Position numbers and translations under genes: made by a program
Shown: in pieces, positions 11,546 to 21,429 of the stretch
Numbering within the stretch: position 1 is the first letter of the stretch
Layout of the letters: every line of letters starts with the position of its first letter
From: Liolophura sinensis
Lineage: Eukaryota > Mollusca > Polyplacophora > Chitonida > Chitonidae
Direction of reading: 5' to 3'
DNA length: 28,957 bases
NCBI RefSeq assembly: GCF_032854445.1
Contig: NW_027018420.1
Coordinates: 1-28,957, forward strand
The notes under the pieces: generated by a model
Seen by the model: only the letters and a program-made list of their open reading frames with translations
Told to the model about the DNA's origin: nothing
Database searches by the model: none

Positions 11546-14288
11546 ATGTCTTTATCTACGTGTAGAAAAACCACACCATTTGTACATAAAAAACACAAGG
11601 TACTTGATACAGTCTGCTGTAAAAAGTACAACTAAACACTGACCCACATTTATAAGGTGCCAAAAGATGTGGAATTGGGCCAGGCATCGGCAGATGTTAA
11701 AAAATTGCAAATATCCCTGGTTCCATGGAGTAAGAGCCGTTGCTGGGCACGTGATTATGACATCAATGATCATTGATCTGTCGCTACAGCCAAAAGTATT
11801 GGTCGGAGAGCAACGCGGTTTGCACCATTCGATTTCTCGTCACAAAATACGTCGGATTAGCTTCTTACTAGTAGCACTGGAACAGTTTTTCCACTTTTGC
11901 ATTTTTGCTTGGTCTTTTTGTTAATTGAAATCGGCTAAACTGTACTCTGTACAATCGCGACTGGCCATTACTATATTCAACTTTTGACTATAAGTTATGT
12001 GCCCTTCGGTAGCCCAGAAGACGTCAAATCTTTGGGCTAAGCCCATTTAACTCACCCAGCAATTGCCTTACTTCTAAGTGCAAGACAATCTTAATGTCTT
12101 TATCTACGTGTAGAAAAACCACACCATTTGTACGTGAAAAACACAAGGTACTTGATACAGTCTGCTGTAAAAAGTACAACTGAACACTGACCCACTTCAG
12201 TAAGGTGCCAAAAGATGCAGAATTGAGCCAGGCATCGGCAGCTGTTAAAAAATTGCAAATTTCCCTGGTTTCCATGGAGTAAGAGCCGTTGCTGGGCACG
12301 TGATTATGACATAAAAGATTATTCAATTGTCACTACAGCCAAAAGTATGGTCGGAGAGCAACGCCGTTTGCACCATTCGATTTGTCGTCACAAAATACGT
12401 CGGATTAGCCTCTTACCAGCAGCACTGAACAGTTTTTCCACTTTTGCATTTTTGCCTGGTCTTTTTGTTAATTGAAATCGGCTACACTGTACTCTGTACA
12501 ATCGCGACTGGTCATTACTATATTCAACTTTTGACTATAAGTTATGTGCCCTTCGGTAGCCCAGAAGACGTCAAATCTTTGGGCTAAGCCCATTTAACTC
12601 ACCCAGCAATTGCCTTACTTCTAAGTGCAAGACAATCCTCAATGTCTTTATCTACGTGTAGAAAAACCACACCATTTGTACGTGAAAAACACAAGGTACT
12701 TGATACAGTCTGCTGTAAAAAGTACAACTGACCACAGACCCACATGAATAAGGTGCCAAAACTTGCGGAATTGAGCCAGGTATCGGCAGCTGTTGAAAAA
12801 TTGCAAATTTCCCTGGTTTCCATATAGTAAGAAGCCGTTGCTGGGCACGTGATTATGACATAAATGATCATTCAATTGTCACTACAGGCACAAGTATTGG
12901 TCGGAGAGCAACGCGGTTTGCACCATTCGATTTGTCGTCACAAAATACGTCGGATTAGCCTCTTACCAGCAGCACTGGAACAGTTTTTCCACTTTTGCAT
13001 TTTGCCTGGTCTTTTTTGTTAATTGAAATCGGCTACACTGTACTCTGTACAATCGCGACTGGTCATTACTATATTCAACTTTTGACTATAAGTTATGTGC
13101 CCTTCGGTAGCTCAGAAGACGTCAAATCTTTGGGCCAAGCCCATTTAACTCACCCAGCAATTGCCTTACTTCTAAGTGCAAGACAATCTCAATGTCTTTA
13201 TCTACGTGTAGAAAAACCACACCATTTGTACGTGAAAAACACAAAGGTACTTGATACAGTCTGCTGTAAAAAGTACAACTGAACACTAACCCACTTCAGT
13301 AAGGTGCCAAAAGATGCGGAATTGAGCCAGGCATCGGCAGCTGTTGAAAAATTGCAAATTTCCCTGGTTTCCATGGAGTAAGAGCCGTTGCTACGCACGT
13401 GATTATGACATAAATGATCATTCAATTGTCGCTACAGCCAAAAAGTATTGGTCGGAGAGCAACGCGGATTGCACCATTCGATTTCTCGTCACAAAATACG
13501 TCGGATTAGACTCTTACTAGTAGCACTGGAACAATTTTTCCACTTTTGCATTTTTGCCTGGTCTTTTTGTTAATTGAAATCGGCTACACTGTACTCTGTA
13601 CAATCGCGACTGGTCATTACTATATTCAACTTTTGACTATAAGTTATGTGCCCTTCGGTAGCCCAGAAGCGTCAAATCTTTGGCTAAGCCCATTTAACTC
13701 ACCCAGCAATTGCCTTACTTCTAAGTCCAAGACAATCTCAATGTCTTTATCTACGTGTAAAAATACCACACCATTTGTACATAAAAAACACATGGTACTT
13801 GATACAGTCTGCTGTAAAAAGTACAACTAAACACTGACCCACATTTATAAGGTGCCAAAAGATGTGGAATTGGGCCAGGCATCGGCAGCTGTTAAAAAAT
13901 TGCAAATATCCCTGGTTTCCATGGAGTAAGAGCCGTTGCTGGGCACGTGATTATGACATCAATGATCATTGATCTGTCGCTACAGCCAAAAGTATTGGTC
14001 GGAGAGCAACGCGGTTTGCACCATTCGATTTCTCGTCACAAAATACGTCGGATTAGCCTCTTACCAGCAGCACTGGAACAGTTTGTCCACTTTTGCATTT
14101 TTGCTTCGTCTTTTTGTAATTGAAATCGGCTACACTGTACTCTGTACAATCGCGACTGGTCATTACTATATTCAACTTTTGACTATAAGTTATGTGCCCT
14201 TCGGTAGCCCAGAAGACCTCAAATCTTTGGGCTAAGCCCATTTAACTCACCCAGCAATTGCCTTACTTCTAAGTGCAAGACAATCTCA
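11546..14288. repeat. Irregular stretch of five monomers (M22-M26)
   Basis: Class order A-B-C-B-A, with no clear short-range HOR partner. M22 shares CAGATGTTAAAAAATTG with M51 (27468-28017). M24 shares CCATATAGTAAG with the last partial monomer M53. These point to links with the far right of the array. One-base indels are frequent: a lost base in CTGGTTCCATGG in M22, GTATGGTCGG in M23, GAAGCGTCAAATCTTTGGCTAAG in M25. Confidence 0.75.
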
Positions 14289-17038
14289 ATGTCTTTATCT
14301 ACGTGTAGAAAAACCACACCCATTTGTACGTGAAAAACACAAGGTACTTGATACAGTCTGCTGTAAAAAGTACAACTGACCACAGACCCACATGAATAAG
14401 GTGCCAAAAGATGCGGAATTGAGCCAGGCATCGGCAGCTGTTGAAAAATTGCAAATTTCCCTGGTTTCCATGGAGTAAGAGCCGTTGCTGGGCACGTGAT
14501 TATGACATAAATGATCATTCAATTGTCACTACAGCCAAAAGTATTGGTCGGAGAGCAACGCGGTTTGCACCATTCGATTTCTCGTCACAAAATACGTCGG
14601 ATTAGCCTCTTACCAGCAGCACTGGAACAGTTTTTCCACTTTTGCATTTTTGCCTGGTCTTTTTGTTAATTGAAATCGGCTACACTGTACTCTGTACAAT
14701 CGCGACTGGTCATTACTATATTCAACTTTTGACTATAAGTTATGTGCCCTTCGGTAGCCCAGAGAGACGTCAAATCTTTGGGCTAAGCCCATTTAACTCA
14801 CCCAGCAATGGTCTTACTTCTGAGTCAAGACAATCTCAATGTCTTTATCTACGTGTAGAAAAACCACACCATTTGTACGTAAAAAATAAAAGGTACTTGA
14901 TACAGTCTGCTGTAAAAAAGTACAACTAAACACTGACCCACATTTATAAGGTGCCAAAAGATGTGGAATTGGGCCAGGCATCGGCAGCTGTTAAAAAATT
15001 GCAAATATCCCTGGTTTCCATGGAGTAAGAGCCGTTGCTGGGCACGTGATTATGACATCAATGATCATTGATCTGTCGCTACAGCCAAAAGTATTGGTCG
15101 GAGAGCAACGCGGTTTGCACCATTCGATTTCTCGTCACAAAATACGTCGGATTAGCCTCTTACTAGTAGCACTGGAACAGTTTTTCCACTTTTGCATTTT
15201 TGCTTGGTCTTTATGTTAATTGAAATCGGCTAAACTGTACTCTGTACAATCGCGACTGGTCATTACTATATTCAACTTTTGACTATAAGTTATGTGCCCT
15301 TCGGTAGCCCAGAAGACGTCAAATCTTTCGGCTAAGCCCATTTAACTCACCCAGCAATTGCCTTACTTCTAAGTGCAAGACAATCTCAATGTCTTTATCT
15401 ACGTGTAGAAAAACCACACCATTTGTACGTGAAAAACAGAAGGTACTTGATACAGTCTGCTGTAAAAAGTACAACTGACCACAGACCCACATGAATAAGG
15501 TGCCAAAAGATGCGGAATTGAGCCAGGCATCGGCAGCTGTTAAAAAATTGCAAATATCCCTGGTTTCCATGGAGTAAGAGCCGTTGCTGGGCACGTGATT
15601 ATGACATAAATGATCATTCAATTGTCACTTACAGCCAAAAGTATTGGTCGGAGAGCAACGCGGTTTGCACCATTCGATTTCTCGTCACAAAATACGTCGG
15701 ATTAGCCTCTTACCAGCAGCACTGGAACAGTTTTTCCACTTTTGCATTTTTGCCTGGTCTTTTTGTTAATTGAAACCGGCTACACTGCACTCTGTACAAT
15801 CGCGACTGGTCATTACTATATTCAACTTTTGACTATAAGTTATGTGCCCTTCGGTAGCCCAGAAGACCTGAAATCTTTGGGCTAAGCCCATTTAACTCAC
15901 CCAGCAATTGCCTTACTTCTAAGTGCAAGACAATCTCAATGTCTTTATCTACGTGTAGAAAAACCACACCATTTGTACGTGAAAAACACAAGGTATTTTG
16001 ATACAGTCTGCTGTAAAAAGTACAACTGAACACTGGACCCACTTCAGTAAGGTCCCAAAAGATGCAGAATTGAGCCAGGCATCGGCAGCTGTTGAAAAAT
16101 TGCAAATTTCCCTGGTTTCCATGGAGTAAGAGCCGTTGCTGGGCACGTGATTATGACATAAATGATCATTCAATTGTCACTACAGGCAAAAGTATTGGTC
16201 GGAGAGCAACGCGGTTTGCACCATTCGATTTGTCGTCACAAAATACGTCGGATTAGCCTCTTACCAGCAGCACTGGAACAGTTTTTCCACTTTTGCATTT
16301 TTGCCTGGTCTTTTTGTTAATTGAAACCGGCTACACTGCACTCTGTACAATCGCGACTGGTCATTACTATATTCAACTTTTGACTATAAGTTATGTGCCC
16401 TTCGGTAGCCCAGAAGGCGTCAAATCTTTGGGCCAAGCCCATTTAACTCACCCAGCAATTGCCTTACTTCTAAGTGCAAGACAATCTCAATGTCTTTATC
16501 TACGTGTAGAAAAACCACACCATTTGTACGTGAAAACCACAAGGTACTTGATACAGTCTGCTGTAAAATATACAACTAAACACTGACCCACATTTATAAG
16601 GTGCCAAAAGATGTGGAATTGGGCCAGGCATCGGCAGCTGTTAAAAAATTGCAAATATCCCTGGTTTCCATGGAGTAAGAGCCGTTGCTGGGCACGTGAT
16701 TATGACATCAATGATCATTGATCTGTCGCTACTGCCAAAAGTATTGGTCGGAGAGCAACGCGGTTTGCACCATTCGATTTCTCGTCACAAAATACGTCGG
16801 ATTAGCCTCTTACCAGCAGCACTGGAACAGTTTTTCCAATTTTGCATTTTTGCTTCGTCTTTTTGTTAATTGAAATCGGCTACACTGTACTCTGTACAAT
16901 CGCGACTGGTCATTACTATATTCAACTTTTGACTATAAGTTATGTGCCCTTCGGTAGCCCAGAAGACGTCAAATCTTTGGGCTAAGCCCATTTAACTCAC
17001 CCAGCAATTGCCTTACTTCTAAGTGCAAGACAATCTCA
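14289..17038. repeat. Second pentamer higher-order repeat, copy 1 (M27-M31)
   Basis: Class order C-A-C-B-A, 2750 bp, different from the pentamer at 2205-7697. It is paired with 17039-19783. M27 and M32 end in CAATGGTCTTAC. M28 and M33 share ACGTAAAAAATAAAAGG and TTTCGGCTAAG. M29 and M34 are the mosaic class C. M30 and M35 share GGTCCCAAAAG, GAAGGCGTCAAATC and ACAGGCAAAAG. M31 and M36 share CTGTAAAATATACAAC and CTACTGCC. Confidence 0.85.
15057..15072. other. Perfect 16-bp palindrome in class A monomers
   Basis: ATCAATGATCATTGAT equals its own reverse complement. It is present in M1, M8, M13, M15, M22, M26, M28, M31, M33, M36, M39, M42, M43, M48, M50 and M51. Other monomers have ATAAATGATCATTCAATTG, which keeps only the inner AATGATCATT, or the intermediates ATCATTTATC (M4, M17) and ATCAATGATCATTCAATTG (M5, M10). 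It is the clearest sequence difference between classes. It could be a dimeric DNA-binding site present in only some units; that is inference. Confidence 0.7.
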
Positions 17039-17047
17039 ATGTCTTTA

Positions 17048-17059
17048 TCTACGTGTAGA
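17048..17059. other. 12-bp inverted repeat TCTAC-GT-GTAGA (one per monomer)
   Basis: TCTAC and GTAGA are reverse complements separated by GT. The element occurs in nearly every monomer just after the phase marker. M26 reads CTACGTGTAAA and is weakened. It could be a protein-binding half-site pair. Function is unknown. Confidence 0.6.
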
Positions 17060-17092
17060 AAAACCACACCATTTGTACGTGAAAAACACAAG

Positions 17093-17122
17093 GTACTTGA
17101 TACAGTCTGCTGTAAAAAGTAC
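17093..17122. other. Two-stage stem-loop (one per monomer)
   Basis: GTACTT (17093-17098) pairs with AAGTAC (17117-17122). Inside it TACAG (17101-17105) pairs with CTGTA (17110-17114), closing a TCTG tetraloop. GA and AA form a symmetric internal loop between the two stems. The element recurs in the great majority of monomers. In the trimer class A copies (M31, M36, M39, M42) AAGTAC is ATATAC, which breaks the outer stem. In M30, M35 and M38 GTACTT is GTATTT, which would still pair through a G-T wobble. Role unknown. Confidence 0.65.
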
Positions 17123-17503
17123 AACTGACCACAGACCCACATGAATAAGGTGCCAAAAGATGCGGAATTGAGCCAGGCATCGGCAGCTGTTAAAAAATTG
17201 CAAATATCCCTGGTTTCCATGGAGTAAGAGCCGTTGCTGGGCACGTGATTATGACATAAATGATCATTCAATTGTCACTACAGCCAAAAGTATTGGTCGG
17301 AGAGCAACGCGGTTTGCACCATTCGATTTCTCGTCACAAAATACGTCGGATTAGCCTCTTACCAGCAGCACTGGAACAGTTTTTTTACTTTTGCATTTTT
17401 GCCTGGTCTTTTTGTTAATTGAAACCGGCTACACTGCACTCTGTACAATCGCGACTGGTCATTACTATATTCAACTTTTGACTATAAGTTATGTGCCCTT
17501 CGG

Positions 17504-17533
17504 TAGCCCAGAAGACGTCAAATCTTTGGGCTA
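17504..17533. other. 30-nt bulged hairpin TAGCCCA...TGGGCTA
   Basis: TAGCCCA (17504-17510) pairs with TGGGCTA (17527-17533). After a bulged G, AAGA (17512-17515) pairs with TCTT (17523-17526), leaving the 7-nt loop CGTCAAA. Many copies keep the full stem. Copies with GGGCCAAG or TTCGGCTAAG carry one mismatch in the 7-bp arm. TGGGCTAAGCCCA, starting at 17527, is itself a 13-bp odd palindrome, so two alternative foldings compete. Confidence 0.6.
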
Positions 17534-18136
17534 AGCCCATTTAACTCACCCAGCAATGGTCTTACTTCTAAGTCCAAGACAATCTCAATGTCTTTATCTA
17601 CGTGTAGAAAAACCACACCATTTGTACGTAAAAAATAAAAGGTACTTGATACAGTCTGCTGTAAAAAGTACAACTAAACACTGACCCACATTTATAAGGT
17701 GCCAAAAGATGTGGAATTGGGCCAGGCATCGGCAGCTGTTGAAAAATTGCAAATTTCCCTGGTTTCCATGGAGTAAGAGCCGTTGCTGGGCACGTGATTA
17801 TGACATCAATGATCATTGATCTGTCGCTACTGCCAAAAGTATTGGTCGGAGAGCAACGCGGTTTGCACCATTCGATTTCTCGTCACAAAATACGTCGGAT
17901 TAGCCTCTTACCAGCAGCACTGGAACAGTTTTTCCACTTTTGCATTTTTGCTTCGTCTTTTTGTTAATTGAAATCGGCTACACTGTACTCTGTACAATCG
18001 CGACTGGTCATTACTGTATTCAACTTTTGACTATAAGTTATGTGCCCTTCGGTAGCCCAGAAGACGTCAAATCTTTCGGCTAAGCCCATTTAACTCACCC
18101 AGCATTTGCCTTACTTCTAAGTGCAAGACAATCTCA

Positions 18137-19783
18137 ATGTCTTTATCTACGTGTAGAAAAACCACACCATTTGTACGTGAAAAACACAAGGTACTTGATA
18201 CAGTCTGCTGTAAAAAGTACAACTGACCACAGACCCACATGAATAAGGTGCCAAAAGATGCGGAATTGAGCCAGGCATCGGCAGCTGTTAAAAAATTGCA
18301 AATATCCCTGGTTTCCATGGAGTAAGAGCCGTTGCTGGGCACGTGATTATGACATAAATGATCATTCAATTGTCACTACAGCCAAAAGTATTGGTCGGAG
18401 AGCAACGCGGTTTGCACCATTCGATTTCTCGTCACAAAATACGTCGGATTAGCCTCTTACCAGCAGCACTGGAACAGTTTTTCCACTTTTGCATTTTTGC
18501 CTGGTCTTTTTGTTAATTGAAACCGGCTACACTGCACTCTGTACAATCGCGACTGGTCATTACTATATTCAACTTTTGACTATAAGTTATGTGCCCTTCG
18601 GTAGCCCAGAAGACGTCAAATCTTTCGGCTAAGCCCATTTAACTCACCCAGCAATTGCCTTACTTCTAAGTGCAAGACAATCTCAATGTCTTTATCTACG
18701 TGTAGAAAAACCACACCATTTGTACGTGAAAAACACAAGGTATTTGATACAGTCTGCTGTAAAAAGTACAACTGAACACTGACCCACTTCAGTAAGGTCC
18801 CAAAAGATGCAGAATTGAGCCAGGCATCGGCAGCTGTTGAAAAATTGCAAATTTCCCTGGTTTCCATGGAGTAAGAGCCGTTGCTGGGCACGTGATTATG
18901 ACATAAATGATCATTCAATTGTCACTACAGGCAAAAGTATTGGTCGGAGAGCAACGCGGTTTGCACCATTCGATTTGTCGTCACAAAATACGTCGGATTA
19001 GCCTCTTACCAGCAGCACTGGAACAGTTTTTCCACTTTTGCATTTTTGCCTGGTCTTTTTGTTAATTGAAACCGGCTACACTGCACTCTGTACAATCGCG
19101 ACTGGTCATTACTATATTCAACTTTTGACTATAAGTTATGTGCCCTTCGGTAGCCCAGAAGGCGTCAAATCTTTGGGCCAAGCCCATTTAACTCACCCAG
19201 CAATTGCCTTACTTCTAAGTGCAAGACAATCTCAATGTCTTTATCTACGTGTAGAAAAACCACACCATTTGTACGTGAAAACCACAAGGTACTTGATACA
19301 GTCTGCTGTAAAATATACAACTAAACACTGACCCACATTTATAAGGTGCCAAAAGATGCGGAATTGGGCCAGGCATCGGCAGCTGTTAAAAAATTGCAAA
19401 TATCCCTGGTTTCCATGGAGTAAGAGCCGTTGCTGGGCACGTGATTATGACATCAATGATCATTGATCTGTCGCTACTGCCAAAAGTATTGGTCGGAGAG
19501 CAACGCGGTTTGCACCATTCGATTTCTCGTCACAAAATACGTCGGATTAGCCTCTTACCAGCAGCACTGGAACAGTTTTTCCACTTTTGCATTTTTGCTT
19601 CGTCTTTTTGTTAATTGAAATCGGCTACACTGTACTCTGTACAATCGCGACTGGTCATTACTATATTCAACTTTTGACTATAAGTTATGTGCCCTTCGGT
19701 AGCCCAGAAGACGTCAAATCTTTGGGCTAAGCCCATTTAACTCACCCAGCAATTGCCTTACTTCTAAGTGCAAGACAATCTCA
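18137..19783. repeat. Trimer higher-order repeat, copy 1 (M34-M36)
   Basis: Class order C-B-A, 1647 bp. Markers in order are the mosaic class C monomer with GTTAAAAAATTGCAAATATCC, then the class B monomer with GGTCCCAAAAG and GAAGGCGTC, then the class A monomer with CTGTAAAATATACAAC. The same trio at 15389-17038 (M29-M31) is an earlier, separate copy. Confidence 0.85.
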
Positions 19784-21429
19784 ATGTCTTTATCTACGTG
19801 TAGAAAAACCACACCATTTGTACGTGAAAAACACAAGGTACTTGATACAGTCTGCTGTAAAAAGTACAACTGACCACAGACCCACATGAATAAAGTGCCA
19901 AAAGATGCGGAATTGAGCCAGGCATCGGCAGCTGTTAAAAAATTGCAAATATCCCTGGTTTCCATGGAGTAAGAGCCGTTGCTGGGCACGTGATTATGAC
20001 ATAAATGATCATTCAATTGTCACTACAGCCAAAAGTATTGGTCGGAGAGCAACGCGGTTTGCACCATTCGATTTCTCGTCACAAAATACGTCGGATTAGC
20101 CTCTTACCAGCAGCACTGGAACAGTTTTTCCACTTTTGCATTTTTGCCTGGTCTTTTTGTTAATTGAAACCGGCTACACTGCACTCTGTACAATCGCGAC
20201 TGGTCATTACTATATTCAACTTTTGACTATAAGTTATGTGCCCTTCGGTAGCCCAGAAGACCTGAAATCTTTGGGCTAAGCCCATTTAACTCACCCAGCA
20301 ATTGCCTTACTTCTAAGTGCAAGACAATCTCAATGTCTTTATCTACGTGTAGAAAAACCACACCATTTGTACGTGAAAAACACAAGGTATTTGATACAGT
20401 CTGCTGTAAAAAGTACAACTGAACACTGACCCACTTCAGTAAGGTCCCAAAAGATGCAGAATTGAGCCAGGCATCGGCAGCTGTTGAAAAATTGCAAATT
20501 TCCCTGGTTTCCATGGAGTAAGAGCCGTTGCTGGGCACGTGATTATGACATAAATGATCATTCAATTGTCACTACAGGCAAAAGTATTGGTCGGAGAGCA
20601 ACGCGGTTTGCACCATTCGATTTGTCGTCACAAAATACGTCGGATTAGCCTCTTACCAGCAGCACTGGAACAGTTTTTCCACTTTTGCATTTTTGCCTGG
20701 TCTTTTTGTTAATTGAAACCGGCTACACTGCACTCTGTACAATCGCGACTGGTCATTACTATATTCAACTTTTGACTATAAGTTATGTGCCCTTAGGTAG
20801 CCCAGAAGGCGTCAAATCTTTGGGCCAAGCCCATTTAAATCACCCAGCAATTGCCTTACTTCTAAGTGCAAGACAATCTCAATGTCTTTATCTACGTGTA
20901 GAAAAACCACACCATTTGTACGTGAAAACCACAAGGTACTTAATACAGTCTGCTGTAAAATATACAACTAAACACTGACCCACATTTATAAGGTGCCAAA
21001 AGATGCGGAATTGGGCCAGGCATCGGCAGCTGTTAAAAAATTGCAAATATCCCTGGTTTCCATGGAGTAAGAGCCGTTGCTGGGCACGTGATTATGACAT
21101 CAATGATCATTGATCTGTCGCTACTGCCAAAAGTATTGGTTGGAGAGCAACGCGGTTTGCACCATTCGATTTCTCGTCACAAAATACGTCGGATTAGCCT
21201 CTTACCAGCAGCACTGGAACAGTTTTTCCACTTTTGCATTTTTGCTTCGTCTTTTTGTTAATTGAAATCGGCTAAACTGTACTCTGTACAATCGCGACTG
21301 GTCATTACTATATTCAACTTTTGACTATAAGTTATGTGCCCTTCGGTAGCCCAGAAGACGTCAAATCTTGGGCTAAGCCCATTTAACTCACCCAGCAATT
21401 GCCTTACTTCTAAGTGCAAGACAATCTCA
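19784..21429. repeat. Trimer higher-order repeat, copy 2 (M37-M39)
   Basis: Class order C-B-A, 1646 bp, carrying the same three markers as copy 1. M37 has GAAGACCTGAAATC, which matches M29 and M40 but not M34. This copy is therefore closer at that site to the M29-M31 trio than to its immediate neighbour. A lost T in CAAATCTTGGGC in M39 makes that monomer 548 bp. Confidence 0.85.

Larger units (their letters stand above)
17039..17587. repeat. Representative class C monomer (M32)
   Basis: Class C is recognised by CTGACCACAGACCCACATGAATAA, which differs from the A and B classes at several adjacent bases, together with GATGCGGAATTGAGCC and often GAAACCGGCTACACTGCAC. The 12 members are M2, 6, 11, 16, 24, 27, 29, 32, 34, 37, 40 and 50. 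M6 and M11 form a subgroup with ACATGAAAAA followed by GGCGCC. Copies M29, M32, M34, M37 and M40 carry the class A form GTTAAAAAATTGCAAATATCC in the middle but the class B form ATAAATGATCATTCAATTG just after it, so they are mosaics. This copy is exactly 549 bp. Confidence 0.85.
17039..19783. repeat. Second pentamer higher-order repeat, copy 2 (M32-M36)
   Basis: Class order C-A-C-B-A, 2745 bp, exactly 5 x 549. All five monomers are exactly 549 bp, in contrast to the left half of the window. Its last three monomers are also the first unit of the trimer HOR that continues to 23075, so the trimer appears to have arisen from within a pentamer. Confidence 0.85.

Noticed and set aside
16293-16586. 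Plus-strand 97-codon reading frame repeated at 19038, 20685, 22330 and 25076
   Set aside because: It overlaps the minus-strand frame in the same satellite sequence and is cut differently in other monomers. It has no recognisable protein family or signals of translation. Its spacing simply reports the HOR periods.
16969-17271. Minus-strand 100-codon reading frame recurring in many monomers (also 18067-18369, 19714-20016, 24106-24408 and others)
   Set aside because: It follows the repeat period. It is broken by stops or one-base indels in many copies. The differences between copies change amino acids freely (REICNFS versus RDICNFL, LLKWVSV versus LFMWVCG), with no sign of synonymous bias. No domain is recognised. 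The 134-codon version at 21258-21662 exists only because of a one-base loss in M39.
17504-17571. Helitron-like 3' end (hairpin followed by CTAA)
   Set aside because: The hairpin lies about 35 bp before the CTAAG, farther than the usual spacing, and no matching 5' end or insertion site can be defined inside a continuous array.
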